A stretch of DNA of 64,000 nucleotides from assembly GCA_965230335.1 (NCBI GenBank), contig CBDDKS010000006.1, positions 496,001 through 560,000 of the forward strand. Reading direction: 5' to 3'. Below the pieces are notes generated by a model. It saw only the letters and a program-made list of their open reading frames with translations, was not told the origin of the DNA and did no database searches. The position numbers and the translations under genes are program-made. Origin of the DNA: CBDDKS01 sp965230335 (lineage in GTDB: Bacteria; Pseudomonadota; Gammaproteobacteria; Enterobacterales; Kangiellaceae). Below are positions 54,289 to 63,881 of this stretch, one piece after another. Each line of letters opens with the position of its first letter. Position 1 is the stretch's first letter.

Positions 54289-55358
54289 AAGGGTTTAATC
54301 GTATTGATCAACATTTAAGCCAAACCATTTTATTTGGCGTATTGATGACTGGATTTATTCTCATCGTACTACGCAGTTTATTCTCGTTAATTGATGAACT
54401 CGGTGATCTCAACAAAGGACATTATCAATTTATCGATGCCGCCTACTATGTGCTTATGTTAGTACCCGCCAGACTCTACGAATTATTTCCTATGGCCGTT
54501 TTAATTGGTGGACTGATGGCTCTGGGAACTTTAGCCAGTCAAAATGAATTAACGGTTATGCGTGCCATGGGCATTTCCATCTGGCGCATTATTGCCAGTT
54601 GTTTGAAAGTCATTCTTCCTTTTATGCTGCTTATTAGTGCGGCAAGTGAATGGTGGATTCCTGAAACAACACAAAGAGCCGAAACATTAAAGTTGTCAAA
54701 AATGAGTGAAGGTCAAGTCACCACTTCCACTTCTGGCATTTGGGCAAAAAGCGGTTTCGACAAAATTCATATCAAAACTATCCTGTCAAAACACCGACTT
54801 GAAGAGGTTGATATTTTTCAAATGGATGCCAACGGAGAATTAAAACAATGGATTCATGCCCAGTCGGCTTATTTTGAAAACAAACAATGGAAACTCAAAC
54901 AGGTTCAAATAAAACGTTTGGAAGAAACACACATCAATGATACACAACATGAAACATACCTTTGGTTGGGACAATTAAATGCCAACCACATTGAAAAACT
55001 GTCTCTTGAACCTCAAGACATGACTTTGAGTGAACTATCCACACATATCCATTACCTACAGAAAAACCAATTAAACAGCCAGGATTACCGTTTGGCCTTT
55101 TGGCAAAAACTTGCCCAACCATTTGCACTAGCCATTATGCTATTACTAGCCAGCGCCTTTATTTTTGGCCCCATGAGGCATGTCACTATGGGAAGCCGTT
55201 TAACTTATGGCATTATATTAGGATTTGGTTTTAGTATACTGACCAAATTTTTTGGACCCATCAGTTTGGTGTATCACCTACCACCATTTTTTGGTGCTTT
55301 CTTTCCATTATTCATCTTTGCTTTAATCGCTGTACTTTTATTAAAAAAAGTAAAATAA
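54285..55358 (+). CDS. lptG: LptG, lipopolysaccharide export permease
   Basis: Partner of LptF. 357 residues: FNRIDQHLSQTILFGVLMTG, LFSLIDELGDLNKGHYQFID, then AVLIGGLMALGTLASQNELT and VMRAMGISIWRI, all characteristic; the helices at the end include GSRLTYGIILGFGFSILTKF. I start at the GTG 54285, which overlaps the lptF stop as GTGA and has AGGA about 8 bases upstream; the frame is open 34 codons earlier inside lptF, but that would add a foreign N-terminus. Confidence 0.95.
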   Translation: MKGFNRIDQHLSQTILFGVLMTGFILIVLRSLFSLIDELGDLNKGHYQFIDAAYYVLMLVPARLYELFPMAVLIGGLMALGTLASQNELTVMRAMGISIWRIIASCLKVILPFMLLISAASEWWIPETTQRAETLKLSKMSEGQVTTSTSGIWAKSGFDKIHIKTILSKHRLEEVDIFQMDANGELKQWIHAQSAYFENKQWKLKQVQIKRLEETHINDTQHETYLWLGQLNANHIEKLSLEPQDMTLSELSTHIHYLQKNQLNSQDYRLAFWQKLAQPFALAIMLLLASAFIFGPMRHVTMGSRLTYGIILGFGFSILTKFFGPISLVYHLPPFFGAFFPLFIFALIAVLLLKKVK

Positions 55359-55505
55359 AGCGAAAACTCAAAAAAATAAAAACCATAGATCAACATCTCA
55401 ATATTCTAGAAATGAGTTATCACAACATTTTTTGTTACAATTTAACCCATTAAAACGGTCTATGCTGTTGGTACTTCATCAATAGAATTTTATAATTGCA
55501 CGTCG

Positions 55506-55527
55506 ATTAGAGCCTGTTTATCTTTTA
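55506..55527. repeat. Dispersed repeat, partial copy D
   Basis: ATTAGAGCCTGTTTATCTTT closely matches the left end of copy B. It ends about 25 bases before the start of the M16 protease gene, in the 194-base gap after lptG. Confidence 0.5.
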
Positions 55528-55552
55528 AAAATTAACCATTAGGAGCTATTTT

Positions 55553-58444
55553 GTGAATTTAACAATATTGAAACAATTCATCCTATGCATTATTGCAATC
55601 TCTGTTATTGGCTGCTCTCATAGTCCAAAAACATCCTTAGAAAAAGCACAAAATACCGCTTCTAAGGCAAAGCATTTTATTAAAAGTCCTAATGACCCTC
55701 GAGAATATAAAACCTTAACTTTAGACAATGAGATGGATGTCATTCTCATTTCGGATCCTAAAACACAAAAATCAGCTGCCGCATTAAGTGTGGATATTGG
55801 CTGGTTATTTGATCCCAAATCACAACCTGGCATGGCTCACTATCTGGAACATATGTTATTTTTAGGAACAGAAAAATACCCTACTGTCGGTGAATATCAA
55901 CAATTCATGGCACAAAATGGCGGTTCTAATAATGCCTTCACATCCTATGATATTACCAATTATCATTTCAGTATTAAAAATGATGCTTATCTTGAAGCTT
56001 TGGATCGATTTGCTGACTTTTTCAAAACAGCCAAACTTGATCCTAAATACGGTGATAAAGAACGCAATGCCATTAATGCCGAGTGGTCTATACACCGCGA
56101 AAATGATAACTTTGGTATATTTGCAGTAGAAAGACGATTAATGGGCGATCATCCTGCCAATAAATTTTTTATTGGTAACCTGGACACTTTAAAAGATAAA
56201 CCCGACAGCAAATTACAGGATGAACTGGTCAAGTTTTACAATACTTATTATTCTGCAAATTTAATGAAACTGGTCTTATTGAGCAATCAACCCATTAGTG
56301 AAATGGAGCGCTTAGCCAAGGACTATTTTAGTGATGTTAAAAATAAGAAACATAAAAGATTTAAAGTGACTGAACAGCTTGATCTCAATAAAGCAGCAGG
56401 CAATGTCATTCACTTTCAACCCAACAGAGATTCCAAAAGAATCGTTTTACAATACATCATTAACAATAACACTTCTGAGTATCACTACAAAGCCAATTCC
56501 TACGTCAGTCATTTATTAGGTTCAGAAATGCCTGGAGCACCAGCACAAGTGTTAAGGGATAAAGGCTGGATTACCAGTTTAAGCGCTGGTGCATCACCCA
56601 GAAAATATGGGAATTACGGCAGTTTTTCAATTCATATTGAGTTAACGGAAATCGGCTTAAAACATCGGGAAGATATTATTGCCACCGTGATGCACTATCT
56701 TGAACTGGTGAAGCAAAAAGGTATTGATAAAGCTTATTATCAAGAGCTCAAAAATATACGTAACAACAGTTTCCAATTTTTAGAAAAAACTGAAGAGGTA
56801 GGTTATGTTACAGGGCTGGCATCTGCCATGCAAAATTACAACTTACATGAAGTGGTCAGTGCCCCTTATACTTACGGGCATTATAATACTGATAAAATTC
56901 AGGAGGTATTCAATCAACTGGTTCCTGAGCGCCTCAATATCTGGTTTGTAGGCAAAGATGAACCTGTTGATAAAAAACTGTATTTCTACGATTATCAGTA
57001 TAAAGTCTCAAAAATATCACAAGCAATGAGATCCAGTTGGAAAAAACCTCTGCATTTTAAAATTGGTTTACCCAGCATTAATGATTTATTGCCAGAAAAT
57101 TTTGACATCAAAAATGCAGCAACCTATGAAAAACCCAAACTGGTTATTGATACACCGACAGTCAAAACCTGGCATTACCCAAGTCAACTATTTAAAACAC
57201 AACCCAAAGGTATATTAAGAATTTGGTTTAATTCTCCTATGGAATCTTTGGAAGATCGGCTTTTATTAAATTTGTGGACGCAAATCTACAATATCCAAAA
57301 TGCTACTTTGTTTAATAATGCATCCAGTGCGGGTATGAATATTAATTTATCAGCCAATAATGGTGTGGAATTATCTTTGAGTGGATTTACTAATAAACAG
57401 GTTCTTCTCACTCAAAAAGCTTTGGCAACTTTATTTACCATCAATATCAATACAAAAGATTTTACTAATGCCGTTGACCAATATATACGTAGTCAAAAAA
57501 GTAGCTTAAATGCCCCTGTAGGTCGTCAATTAGGTAATCGATTAGGTAAAGTAGTCTATAAAAACGGTACTAAAGCAGACAAATTAATCAGCACTATGAA
57601 AAAACTGACTTTAAATGACTTAAATCAGTTTATAAATAGAGTGGCATCACATAACCAAATAAGAATATTTGCTTTTGGTAACTATGATCAAACACAACTC
57701 AATAAAATCAACTTATTATTACAGGCATCCTTACCCAGTTCACATACACCTTCAACCCTATTATCTAAAAATAAAATAATACTTCCTGAACCTGGAAAAA
57801 CCTATATTTACTCTGAAAATATTCAACCTGCAGATGTTGGTTTACTCGATCTTTGTATTAACCCTCAACCAACCTACCACAATAGAGCAGCAGCCAGCTT
57901 GTTACGATCGCATATATCCAATAAAACCTTCAGAACATTACGTACAGAAGAACAATTGGCATATTCCGTATTTGCCACGAGCTATAATTTAAAAGAATTC
58001 TCTGGTCTTGCATTGGGCATTCAAACACCAGTTAAAAACCCCAAAGACATGCAAACACGTTTTGATAAATTTAAACAAGAATATGCCAATATGCTGGAAA
58101 ACTTAACTCTCGAAGAGTTTAATAATTTAAAAACCAGTGTATTAACAAGTCTTCATACACCACCTAAAAATTTATCTGAAGAGTTCTCCAGATTTACTCG
58201 TGACTGGTATGATGAAAACTGGGATTTTAATACACGTCAAAAAGTCATTAATGCTACCGAAAAATTAACATTCAATGATATCAAGCAATATTATAAAGAA
58301 ACCATGCTCAATCCTAATGCAGCCCGTTTAGTGATTCAATTAAAAGGCAACAAATTCAGTAATGAGCCTTTTGCCTCTTATCCAAAAGGTAAAGAGATTA
58401 AAAATCTGGAAAACTTTCATAAAAATATTCGATATCAAAAATAA
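55553..58444 (+). CDS. M16-family zinc protease (protease III/insulinase type), predicted lipoprotein
   Basis: 963 residues with a lipoprotein signal (VIGC, C21). The inverted zinc motif HYLEH (96-100) is followed by the third ligand E177 in NAINAEWSI. Four M16 half-domains are expected at this length; only the first carries zinc ligands, and a late R..EQLAYSV motif (LRTEEQLAYSVFATSYN) supplies the usual Arg/Tyr substrate clamp. E. coli protease III is periplasmic and soluble; this form appears membrane-anchored. GTG start with AGGAG upstream. Ends with its own terminator. Confidence 0.92.
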   Translation: MNLTILKQFILCIIAISVIGCSHSPKTSLEKAQNTASKAKHFIKSPNDPREYKTLTLDNEMDVILISDPKTQKSAAALSVDIGWLFDPKSQPGMAHYLEHMLFLGTEKYPTVGEYQQFMAQNGGSNNAFTSYDITNYHFSIKNDAYLEALDRFADFFKTAKLDPKYGDKERNAINAEWSIHRENDNFGIFAVERRLMGDHPANKFFIGNLDTLKDKPDSKLQDELVKFYNTYYSANLMKLVLLSNQPISEMERLAKDYFSDVKNKKHKRFKVTEQLDLNKAAGNVIHFQPNRDSKRIVLQYIINNNTSEYHYKANSYVSHLLGSEMPGAPAQVLRDKGWITSLSAGASPRKYGNYGSFSIHIELTEIGLKHREDIIATVMHYLELVKQKGIDKAYYQELKNIRNNSFQFLEKTEEVGYVTGLASAMQNYNLHEVVSAPYTYGHYNTDKIQEVFNQLVPERLNIWFVGKDEPVDKKLYFYDYQYKVSKISQAMRSSWKKPLHFKIGLPSINDLLPENFDIKNAATYEKPKLVIDTPTVKTWHYPSQLFKTQPKGILRIWFNSPMESLEDRLLLNLWTQIYNIQNATLFNNASSAGMNINLSANNGVELSLSGFTNKQVLLTQKALATLFTININTKDFTNAVDQYIRSQKSSLNAPVGRQLGNRLGKVVYKNGTKADKLISTMKKLTLNDLNQFINRVASHNQIRIFAFGNYDQTQLNKINLLLQASLPSSHTPSTLLSKNKIILPEPGKTYIYSENIQPADVGLLDLCINPQPTYHNRAAASLLRSHISNKTFRTLRTEEQLAYSVFATSYNLKEFSGLALGIQTPVKNPKDMQTRFDKFKQEYANMLENLTLEEFNNLKTSVLTSLHTPPKNLSEEFSRFTRDWYDENWDFNTRQKVINATEKLTFNDIKQYYKETMLNPNAARLVIQLKGNKFSNEPFASYPKGKEIKNLENFHKNIRYQK

Positions 58445-58460
58445 TCTTCTTTCAGCAATA

Positions 58461-58488
58461 AAAAAGCCCGAAATTTTCGGGCTTTTTT
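58461..58488. terminator. Rho-independent terminator after the M16 protease gene
   Basis: AAAAAGCCCGAAA and TTTCGGGCTTTTTT form a 13-base-pair stem with a minimal loop, in the gap between convergent genes; usable from either side. Confidence 0.92.
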
Positions 58489-58500
58489 ATTCTAACTCAT

Positions 58501-58550
58501 TAGGGTTTATAGTTAACACCTGTTAATTTTGTAAAAGATAAACAGCCCCT
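58501..58550. repeat. Dispersed repeat, copy C
   Basis: TTTATAGTTAACACCTGTTA then ATTTTGTAAAAG is nearly identical to the core of copy B; the right end AAAAGATAAACAGCCCCT matches copy A and, inverted, the left end of B. It ends four bases before the hemerythrin-like stop codon. Confidence 0.75.
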
Positions 58551-58554
58551 ACTC

Positions 58555-58980
58555 TTATAACAAATTTTCATCATCCACTTTTTTGTAAAGTACGTTGTTT
58601 TCTTTATCAATTCTTTTCTTTAATGCAGCAAAAATAGTATTGGTTTCCCGAATAAATGATGTAGGATCTTCCTGAATTGCACTTGCAGTTTTCCATTTAT
58701 CGTTATAATTCCCAACAGTTTGACCTATGGCACCCATTTCATCAATAAAACGTTTGGCCATTGTTTTTATACCAGGATCTGAGTGATTTAATAGCTTAGG
58801 ATACAATGATTTATCTTCTACAGATAAATGAACATTGAGCTTGCCCAGTAACTTGGATAATAACATTCTGACATCATTGGCATTTTCAGCTAATTGCGTT
58901 GCATTGAGCTTCCCGGCAATTTCTCCAGCCATTTTTAATAAATCATCATGTTGTGCTCTAAATCTTTGTGTCGCAGCCAT
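58555..58980 (-). CDS. Hemerythrin-like (HHE domain) protein
   Basis: 141 residues, four-helix bundle expected. H11 (FRAQHDDLL) and the H51/E55 pair in NVHLSVEDKSLYPKLL match the first metal ligands of HHE proteins. The last helix, LKKRIDKENNVLYKKV, keeps the glutamate but lacks the usual histidine, so the diiron site may be incomplete. Start at 58980 with GAGG 8 bases upstream. Such proteins sense or carry O2 or NO, or repair Fe-S clusters; which applies here is unknown. Confidence 0.75.
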   Translation of the reverse strand: MAATQRFRAQHDDLLKMAGEIAGKLNATQLAENANDVRMLLSKLLGKLNVHLSVEDKSLYPKLLNHSDPGIKTMAKRFIDEMGAIGQTVGNYNDKWKTASAIQEDPTSFIRETNTIFAALKKRIDKENNVLYKKVDDENLL

Positions 58981-59235
58981 AGTTATTACCTCATTTAAAT
59001 ACACTTGGGTATATTTAAAATCCTAGAATATATAACCAGGATATCAAAATATTTATTAAAAAATCTCAAAAAAAACCCTATAAATAGTAACGCTAATATA
59101 TTTCAATATGGAGCAAAAAAATAAAAAAAATAGCTTTATCTTTTTATTTCAAATAGTTAACGGATATTATTACAAATAAGTAATAAGGTACTCAAATAAA
59201 AGCATTTACGGAATTAACCCTTTGAACTGTATCTT

Positions 59236-61302
59236 TTATCTCAATTTTTTTCTTCTATATTCCACTCTCAAACAAGATAAAATAAATAACATAATGAGAG
59301 CTTCCATAATATAAAAAGCACCCGCTTTCGAATCTTCAGGTTCTTCACCAAAATGAACGATCACTTTAGCAGAATCACTCATAACACCATCACTAATAGT
59401 GTAATCAATGGTTATATTTTTGGCTTGGGAATCTGTATTAGGTGTATAGCTCAGCTGATTTCCAGTAGTGATAGTCACATGACCCTCAGATGAAGTCACA
59501 CTGAGAATTTGGATAGCCGCATTTTCTGGATCATGATCATTATCCAATACAGAAATGGTTTTATTTTTCTCTTTGTCTGAAATCCACACAAGGTCATCTG
59601 AAGCAATAGGGGCTTCGTTAATATTAGTCACATGGATAATAATATCTTTCGATACTTTTTGTGCATGATCAGTGACTTCAATGGTTAAATTATATTGTGA
59701 CTTGTGTTCATAATCTAATTTAGATTTTAATCGTAACAATCCTGTCTCTTTATCTATATCAAACTTATCTTCATCATTACCACGAATAATACGATATTCC
59801 AAAAAGTCGCCATCTTCATCTATAGCACTCACTTGCCCTACTTCAGTCTGTAATTCACTGTCTTCCGCAATAGTCAATGCTCTGCTCATTATGGATGGCT
59901 TATTATTTTTTGCTGCAATGATGATTTCAGAATAATAACGTTTTGCCTTTGCAAAAGTGTACGTATCAACATAAGCATTATTCCCCATACTTTGTGTTAA
60001 AAAACTTCCCCAGGTATGACGATATTCCCCAAACTCTTCAAAGGAAGACTGCGTATTGGCTGTTATCATTTCATGAGCAGATAACAATTCATCATTCCAA
60101 TAGACATTGGTCGCTTCTTCATAGGTTTCATCTACAACTTTATATAGCGTCAGCCCATTACCTTCACCTCCTCCACTGGTTTCAACATCTTTTGCAACAA
60201 AATGATATTCCCCTAACCTTAATTCAAGAGCGACATTATAACGACCATTAGGCAAAACTTTTCCACGAATATCCGTTGCATTCCATAACAAACGATTTAC
60301 AACATCTTTAGAAGCACGTCCAATTAACTGCCTATCCTCTGTTTGATAGTGTCCATCACGATTGGTATCAATGATCACCGCAAAAGTTGCATTCACGTCA
60401 GAAGTAAAACTAAAGTAACCAGTATCACCCACCAAATCACCATCAGGAGACACTTGTGCAATATTGCCCCGAGTATCCTTAAAAACAAAATCATCTGTAA
60501 TGCTTGGTAATGGCTCTGTTCTCAATTGAGGATCAGCCCCCTTAGGATAACTCAAATAAACAGGATATTTTGCAAAATACCTGACGGCACCAATCTCTCC
60601 ATTAAAGGGTGCACTATATCCAGAATAAGGCGGCTCCAAACCAATATCATTGGCTGAAATGGTATATCGATTTCCTGAAAACTTTTGTAGCGACAAAGCC
60701 CAAACATAATCTGTCTGTCCATCACCACCAGGTGTCATGACATAAAGTTTGGTTGTTGCGGCTTTGGATGAAGCATAAGAGTGTGTATGAAAATGCCATT
60801 CATAAGAAAACAAATTTCCAGTATTGTCAGTGGGATCAACAGGCTCTTCCGGGCTCTTTATAAGACTGATGTCCCAACGTTCAAATTCAACACGACCATT
60901 CCCTCTTAAATCAATCGCATAAACACCTGCTGTCTCTACGTAAAACTGCATCGCCTTTCCAGTTTCAGGCATTGCTGGCAAAATAGCATCCAATGAACTC
61001 TGGCAATCTGTATTAGCAACGGATGATCTCAGTGATGCCAGTTTATTCGATTCACTATAGCGTCCCTGTTTCAGTTCTGTTGTATAAATATCGGCATAAA
61101 CGGCTGAGTTTTCAGCACGACTTTGACATAAGTGTATACGAATCCATTGAGGTTCATTCACATGAATAAACAATACCGTATCCGAATGTAATGGCTGAGG
61201 CTTTTCGTGCCCCATTTGATAAATACCTTCAGCATAGCCATTTGTCAGATAAACCATAATGAACAAATACGAGACAATAGCCGTTACTGTAACTCGAAAC
61301 AT
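59236..61302 (-). CDS. Cadherin/Ig-like domain surface protein with C-terminal anchor
   Basis: 688 residues. Signal peptide ending near GYAE. Residues ~150-430 form an unassigned domain with FSYEWHFHTHSYASSKAATT and a calcium-type loop DTNRDGHY. A cadherin-like repeat follows (~485-570: AIDEDGDFLEYRIIRG, then IDKETGLLRLKSKLDYEHKS), then an Ig-like/VCBS-type repeat (ISVLDNDHDPENA ... LSYTPNTDSQAKNITIDYTI, abbreviated). It ends with a short linker, one hydrophobic helix and YRRKKLR, a sorting-signal-like tail. ATG at 61302 has AAAGGTG upstream. Probably an anchored adhesin or surface protein; ligand unknown. Confidence 0.7.
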   Translation of the reverse strand: MFRVTVTAIVSYLFIMVYLTNGYAEGIYQMGHEKPQPLHSDTVLFIHVNEPQWIRIHLCQSRAENSAVYADIYTTELKQGRYSESNKLASLRSSVANTDCQSSLDAILPAMPETGKAMQFYVETAGVYAIDLRGNGRVEFERWDISLIKSPEEPVDPTDNTGNLFSYEWHFHTHSYASSKAATTKLYVMTPGGDGQTDYVWALSLQKFSGNRYTISANDIGLEPPYSGYSAPFNGEIGAVRYFAKYPVYLSYPKGADPQLRTEPLPSITDDFVFKDTRGNIAQVSPDGDLVGDTGYFSFTSDVNATFAVIIDTNRDGHYQTEDRQLIGRASKDVVNRLLWNATDIRGKVLPNGRYNVALELRLGEYHFVAKDVETSGGGEGNGLTLYKVVDETYEEATNVYWNDELLSAHEMITANTQSSFEEFGEYRHTWGSFLTQSMGNNAYVDTYTFAKAKRYYSEIIIAAKNNKPSIMSRALTIAEDSELQTEVGQVSAIDEDGDFLEYRIIRGNDEDKFDIDKETGLLRLKSKLDYEHKSQYNLTIEVTDHAQKVSKDIIIHVTNINEAPIASDDLVWISDKEKNKTISVLDNDHDPENAAIQILSVTSSEGHVTITTGNQLSYTPNTDSQAKNITIDYTISDGVMSDSAKVIVHFGEEPEDSKAGAFYIMEALIMLFILSCLRVEYRRKKLR

Positions 61303-61521
61303 GATTGACACCTTTACTAATCACGACAACATCGAAATGACAGTTGTTTTATTTTTGAATAAGACGGGTTATGGAATAATTGCGATATCCATATTTAACA
61401 TTAGTTTTCCCTTGCAATCGCATCAAGTTATCATCAAGAAAACCTTTCCATTCTGTGATAAAGCTCTAAATTCCTTATCATAGTATCACGAAAAATCTAC
61501 TAAAGAGATGAAAATGATCAG

Positions 61522-63195
61522 TTAATTTGTATTGTCCACTTTTGCCCAGGTATCTCTTAACGTCACTGTGCGGTTAAATACCAAGTGTTCTGAAGAATGA
61601 TCATAGCGATCTGCACAAAAATAACCTTCTCTTTCGAATTGAAAACGCTTTTCAGGTGGCGCTTCTTTTAAGCTCATTTCAACACGGGCTTCTGGAATCA
61701 CTTTCAGTGCATCAGGATTTAACTTGTTTAAAAAATCATCTTCAGCAGCAGGATTTTCTACAGTAAATAATCGATCATATAAACGAATTTCAGCAGGTAA
61801 AGAATGACTCACAGAAACCCAATGAATAACCCCTTTTACTTTTCTGCCTTCTGGATTTTTACCCAAAGTTTCAGGATCGTAAGTACAGTGTAAAGCGGTG
61901 ATTTCACCAACCTCATTTTTAATCACCTCATCACAACGAATCACATAGGCATTTCTTAAACGTACTTCTTTTCCCAATACCAGACGTTTAAAATGCTTAT
62001 TCGCACTTTCTCTAAAATCTGCACGATCAATCCACAACTCTTTCGTCCAGAATAATGTCCGATGCCCCATATCTGTATTTTGTGGATGCTTGGGTGCAGT
62101 TAATTCTTCAACTTTATCTTCAGGATAATTGGTAAGAATCACTTTAACGGGATCCAGTACAGCCATGGCACGCTCTGCATGTTTATCCAAATCATCCCGC
62201 ACACAAGATTCCAGCAAACTATAATCCGTCGTATGATCTTTTTTTGTGACTCCAATTAATTGACATAACGATTGTATCGAAGCAGGAGTAAAACCTCTGC
62301 GCCTCATGCCTGAAATAGTTGGCATACGTGGGTCATCCCATCCATTGACATAATCGCCTTCAACCAATGCATTTAATTTTCGTTTACTGGTAATGGTATA
62401 CGCCAGATTTAAACGCGAAAATTCAATTTGTTGAGGATGACAATCAATCGTAATTTGTTCTAAAAACCAATCGTATAATGGCCGATGATCTTCAAATTCT
62501 AATGTACATGTAGAATGTGTAATCTTTTCCAAAGCATCCGAAATACAATGTGTGTAATCATACATTGGATAAATACACCATTCATCACCCGTTTGATGAT
62601 GATGTTGACGTTTGATTCGATAGATCACAGGATCACGCATATTCATATTGGGAGAAGCCATATCTATTTTTGCCCGCAAGCATAAAGAGCCATCTTCAAA
62701 TTCTCCTGCACGCATACGTTGAAATAAATCCAGATTTTCCTGTTGAGATCGATGACGATAAGGGCTTTCTTTTCCTGGTTGCGTTAATGTACCACGATAT
62801 TCCTTCATCTCTTCTGCCGTCAGTGTTTCAACATAAGCCAAATCTTTTTCTATTAACTCAACAGCAAACCGGTATAAATCTTCAAAATAATCTGAAGCAT
62901 GGCGTAGTTTGCCTTCCCACTGAAAACCAAGCCATTGAACATCCTCAACTATCGAATCGGCATAAAGCTGCTCTTCTTTGGCAGGATTCGTATCATCAAA
63001 ACGCAGATTACAAGTACCCTGGTATTCCTTGGCAAGGCCAAAAGCCAGGCATATGGCTTTAGCATGACCTATATGTAAGAAGCCGTTGGGTTCAGGAGGA
63101 AAACGAGTTTTTACAAAGGAATGCTTACCACTAGCCAAATCTGCATCAATAATCTGTTGTATAAAATGTTTCGCACGTACTGTGTTTTCTGTCAT
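61522..63195 (-). CDS. glnS: Glutaminyl-tRNA synthetase
   Basis: 557 residues, class Ib. HIGH motif at 41-44 in PPEPNGFLHIGHAKAICLAF; the KMSKS equivalent is TSKRKL; MYDYTHCISDALEKITHSTC and WDDPRMPTISGMRRRGFTP are GlnRS-specific; the C-terminal anticodon-binding barrels follow from about 340. Its presence implies direct Gln-tRNA charging rather than transamidation. Confidence 0.98.
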   Translation of the reverse strand: MTENTVRAKHFIQQIIDADLASGKHSFVKTRFPPEPNGFLHIGHAKAICLAFGLAKEYQGTCNLRFDDTNPAKEEQLYADSIVEDVQWLGFQWEGKLRHASDYFEDLYRFAVELIEKDLAYVETLTAEEMKEYRGTLTQPGKESPYRHRSQQENLDLFQRMRAGEFEDGSLCLRAKIDMASPNMNMRDPVIYRIKRQHHHQTGDEWCIYPMYDYTHCISDALEKITHSTCTLEFEDHRPLYDWFLEQITIDCHPQQIEFSRLNLAYTITSKRKLNALVEGDYVNGWDDPRMPTISGMRRRGFTPASIQSLCQLIGVTKKDHTTDYSLLESCVRDDLDKHAERAMAVLDPVKVILTNYPEDKVEELTAPKHPQNTDMGHRTLFWTKELWIDRADFRESANKHFKRLVLGKEVRLRNAYVIRCDEVIKNEVGEITALHCTYDPETLGKNPEGRKVKGVIHWVSVSHSLPAEIRLYDRLFTVENPAAEDDFLNKLNPDALKVIPEARVEMSLKEAPPEKRFQFEREGYFCADRYDHSSEHLVFNRTVTLRDTWAKVDNTN

Positions 63196-63453
63196 AAATT
63201 ACCTAAATGTTTTTGACTTAATATGTCACACTCTTAGAAAATACTTTACTCATCAGAGCAGTTGGCCTTCCTTTATATGACCCTGAAAGAAATGTGAATC
63301 AAAATAGTATGATAGACGTCTATTTTCACATAATCCTTTATTATTTGCCTCCTTTTTATGCATTTACTGCTTCCTTCAATTTCTTAGAATCTCTGGAAGT
63401 GATACAAATTTTAGGCTATTTATTTAATTACGCGATAAAAATTATGTATCCCT

Positions 63454-63732
63454 ATGAAGTCATCTAATTATTTAAGACGTGCAAAACGAAAAAGCACCGA
63501 ACACTCTGACGCCCATCCTGAAGACTGGCAGGATAAAGTCATTGGAAAAAACTATTTGGTTTCTCTTCTTAATATTCATCATAATGAACTGGAAAACTGG
63601 CTGGCAGCTGGTATGCCTTATCTCAGGCAAGGTGGCATTAACAGAGAGTGGGAGTTTGATTTAATTGCTGTTAAACAATGGTTAAGAGAACACTCTGTTT
63701 TACTCGATCAAAAAAGTAGAAAAACAGGATAA
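63454..63732 (+). CDS. Small DNA-binding-like (Nu1/MerR-type HTH) protein
   Basis: 92 residues. GKNYLVSLLNIHHNELENWL, then AAGMPYLRQGG and NREWEFDLIAVKQWLREHS, follow the winged-helix pattern seen in phage terminase small subunits (Nu1-like) and related regulators. No phage gene is nearby, so it is more likely a regulator or a remnant. No strong Shine-Dalgarno is seen. Downstream is a 15-base tandem repeat. Confidence 0.5.
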   Translation: MKSSNYLRRAKRKSTEHSDAHPEDWQDKVIGKNYLVSLLNIHHNELENWLAAGMPYLRQGGINREWEFDLIAVKQWLREHSVLLDQKSRKTG

Positions 63733-63758
63733 AAGATTAAAAAATACCGATCTTTCAT

Positions 63759-63863
63759 TTTCAACAATCACTGTTTCAACAATCACTGTTTCAACAACTA
63801 CTTTCTTAACAATAAGAGTCTCGACAAAAAGACTCTCAACAACAATTTTCTCAAAAATACCTA
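63759..63863. repeat. 15-base tandem repeat array
   Basis: About seven units. Two are identical (TTTCAACAATCACTG at 63759 and 63774); the rest diverge (TTTCAACAACTACTT, TCTTAACAATAAGAG, TCTCGACAAAAAGAC, TCTCAACAACAATTT, TCTCAAAAATACC...). It lies between two convergent genes. An open frame across it on the minus strand encodes only VETVI-type repeats and is not considered a gene. Confidence 0.8.
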
Positions 63864-63881
63864 CGAATCCAGACGTTCTCA

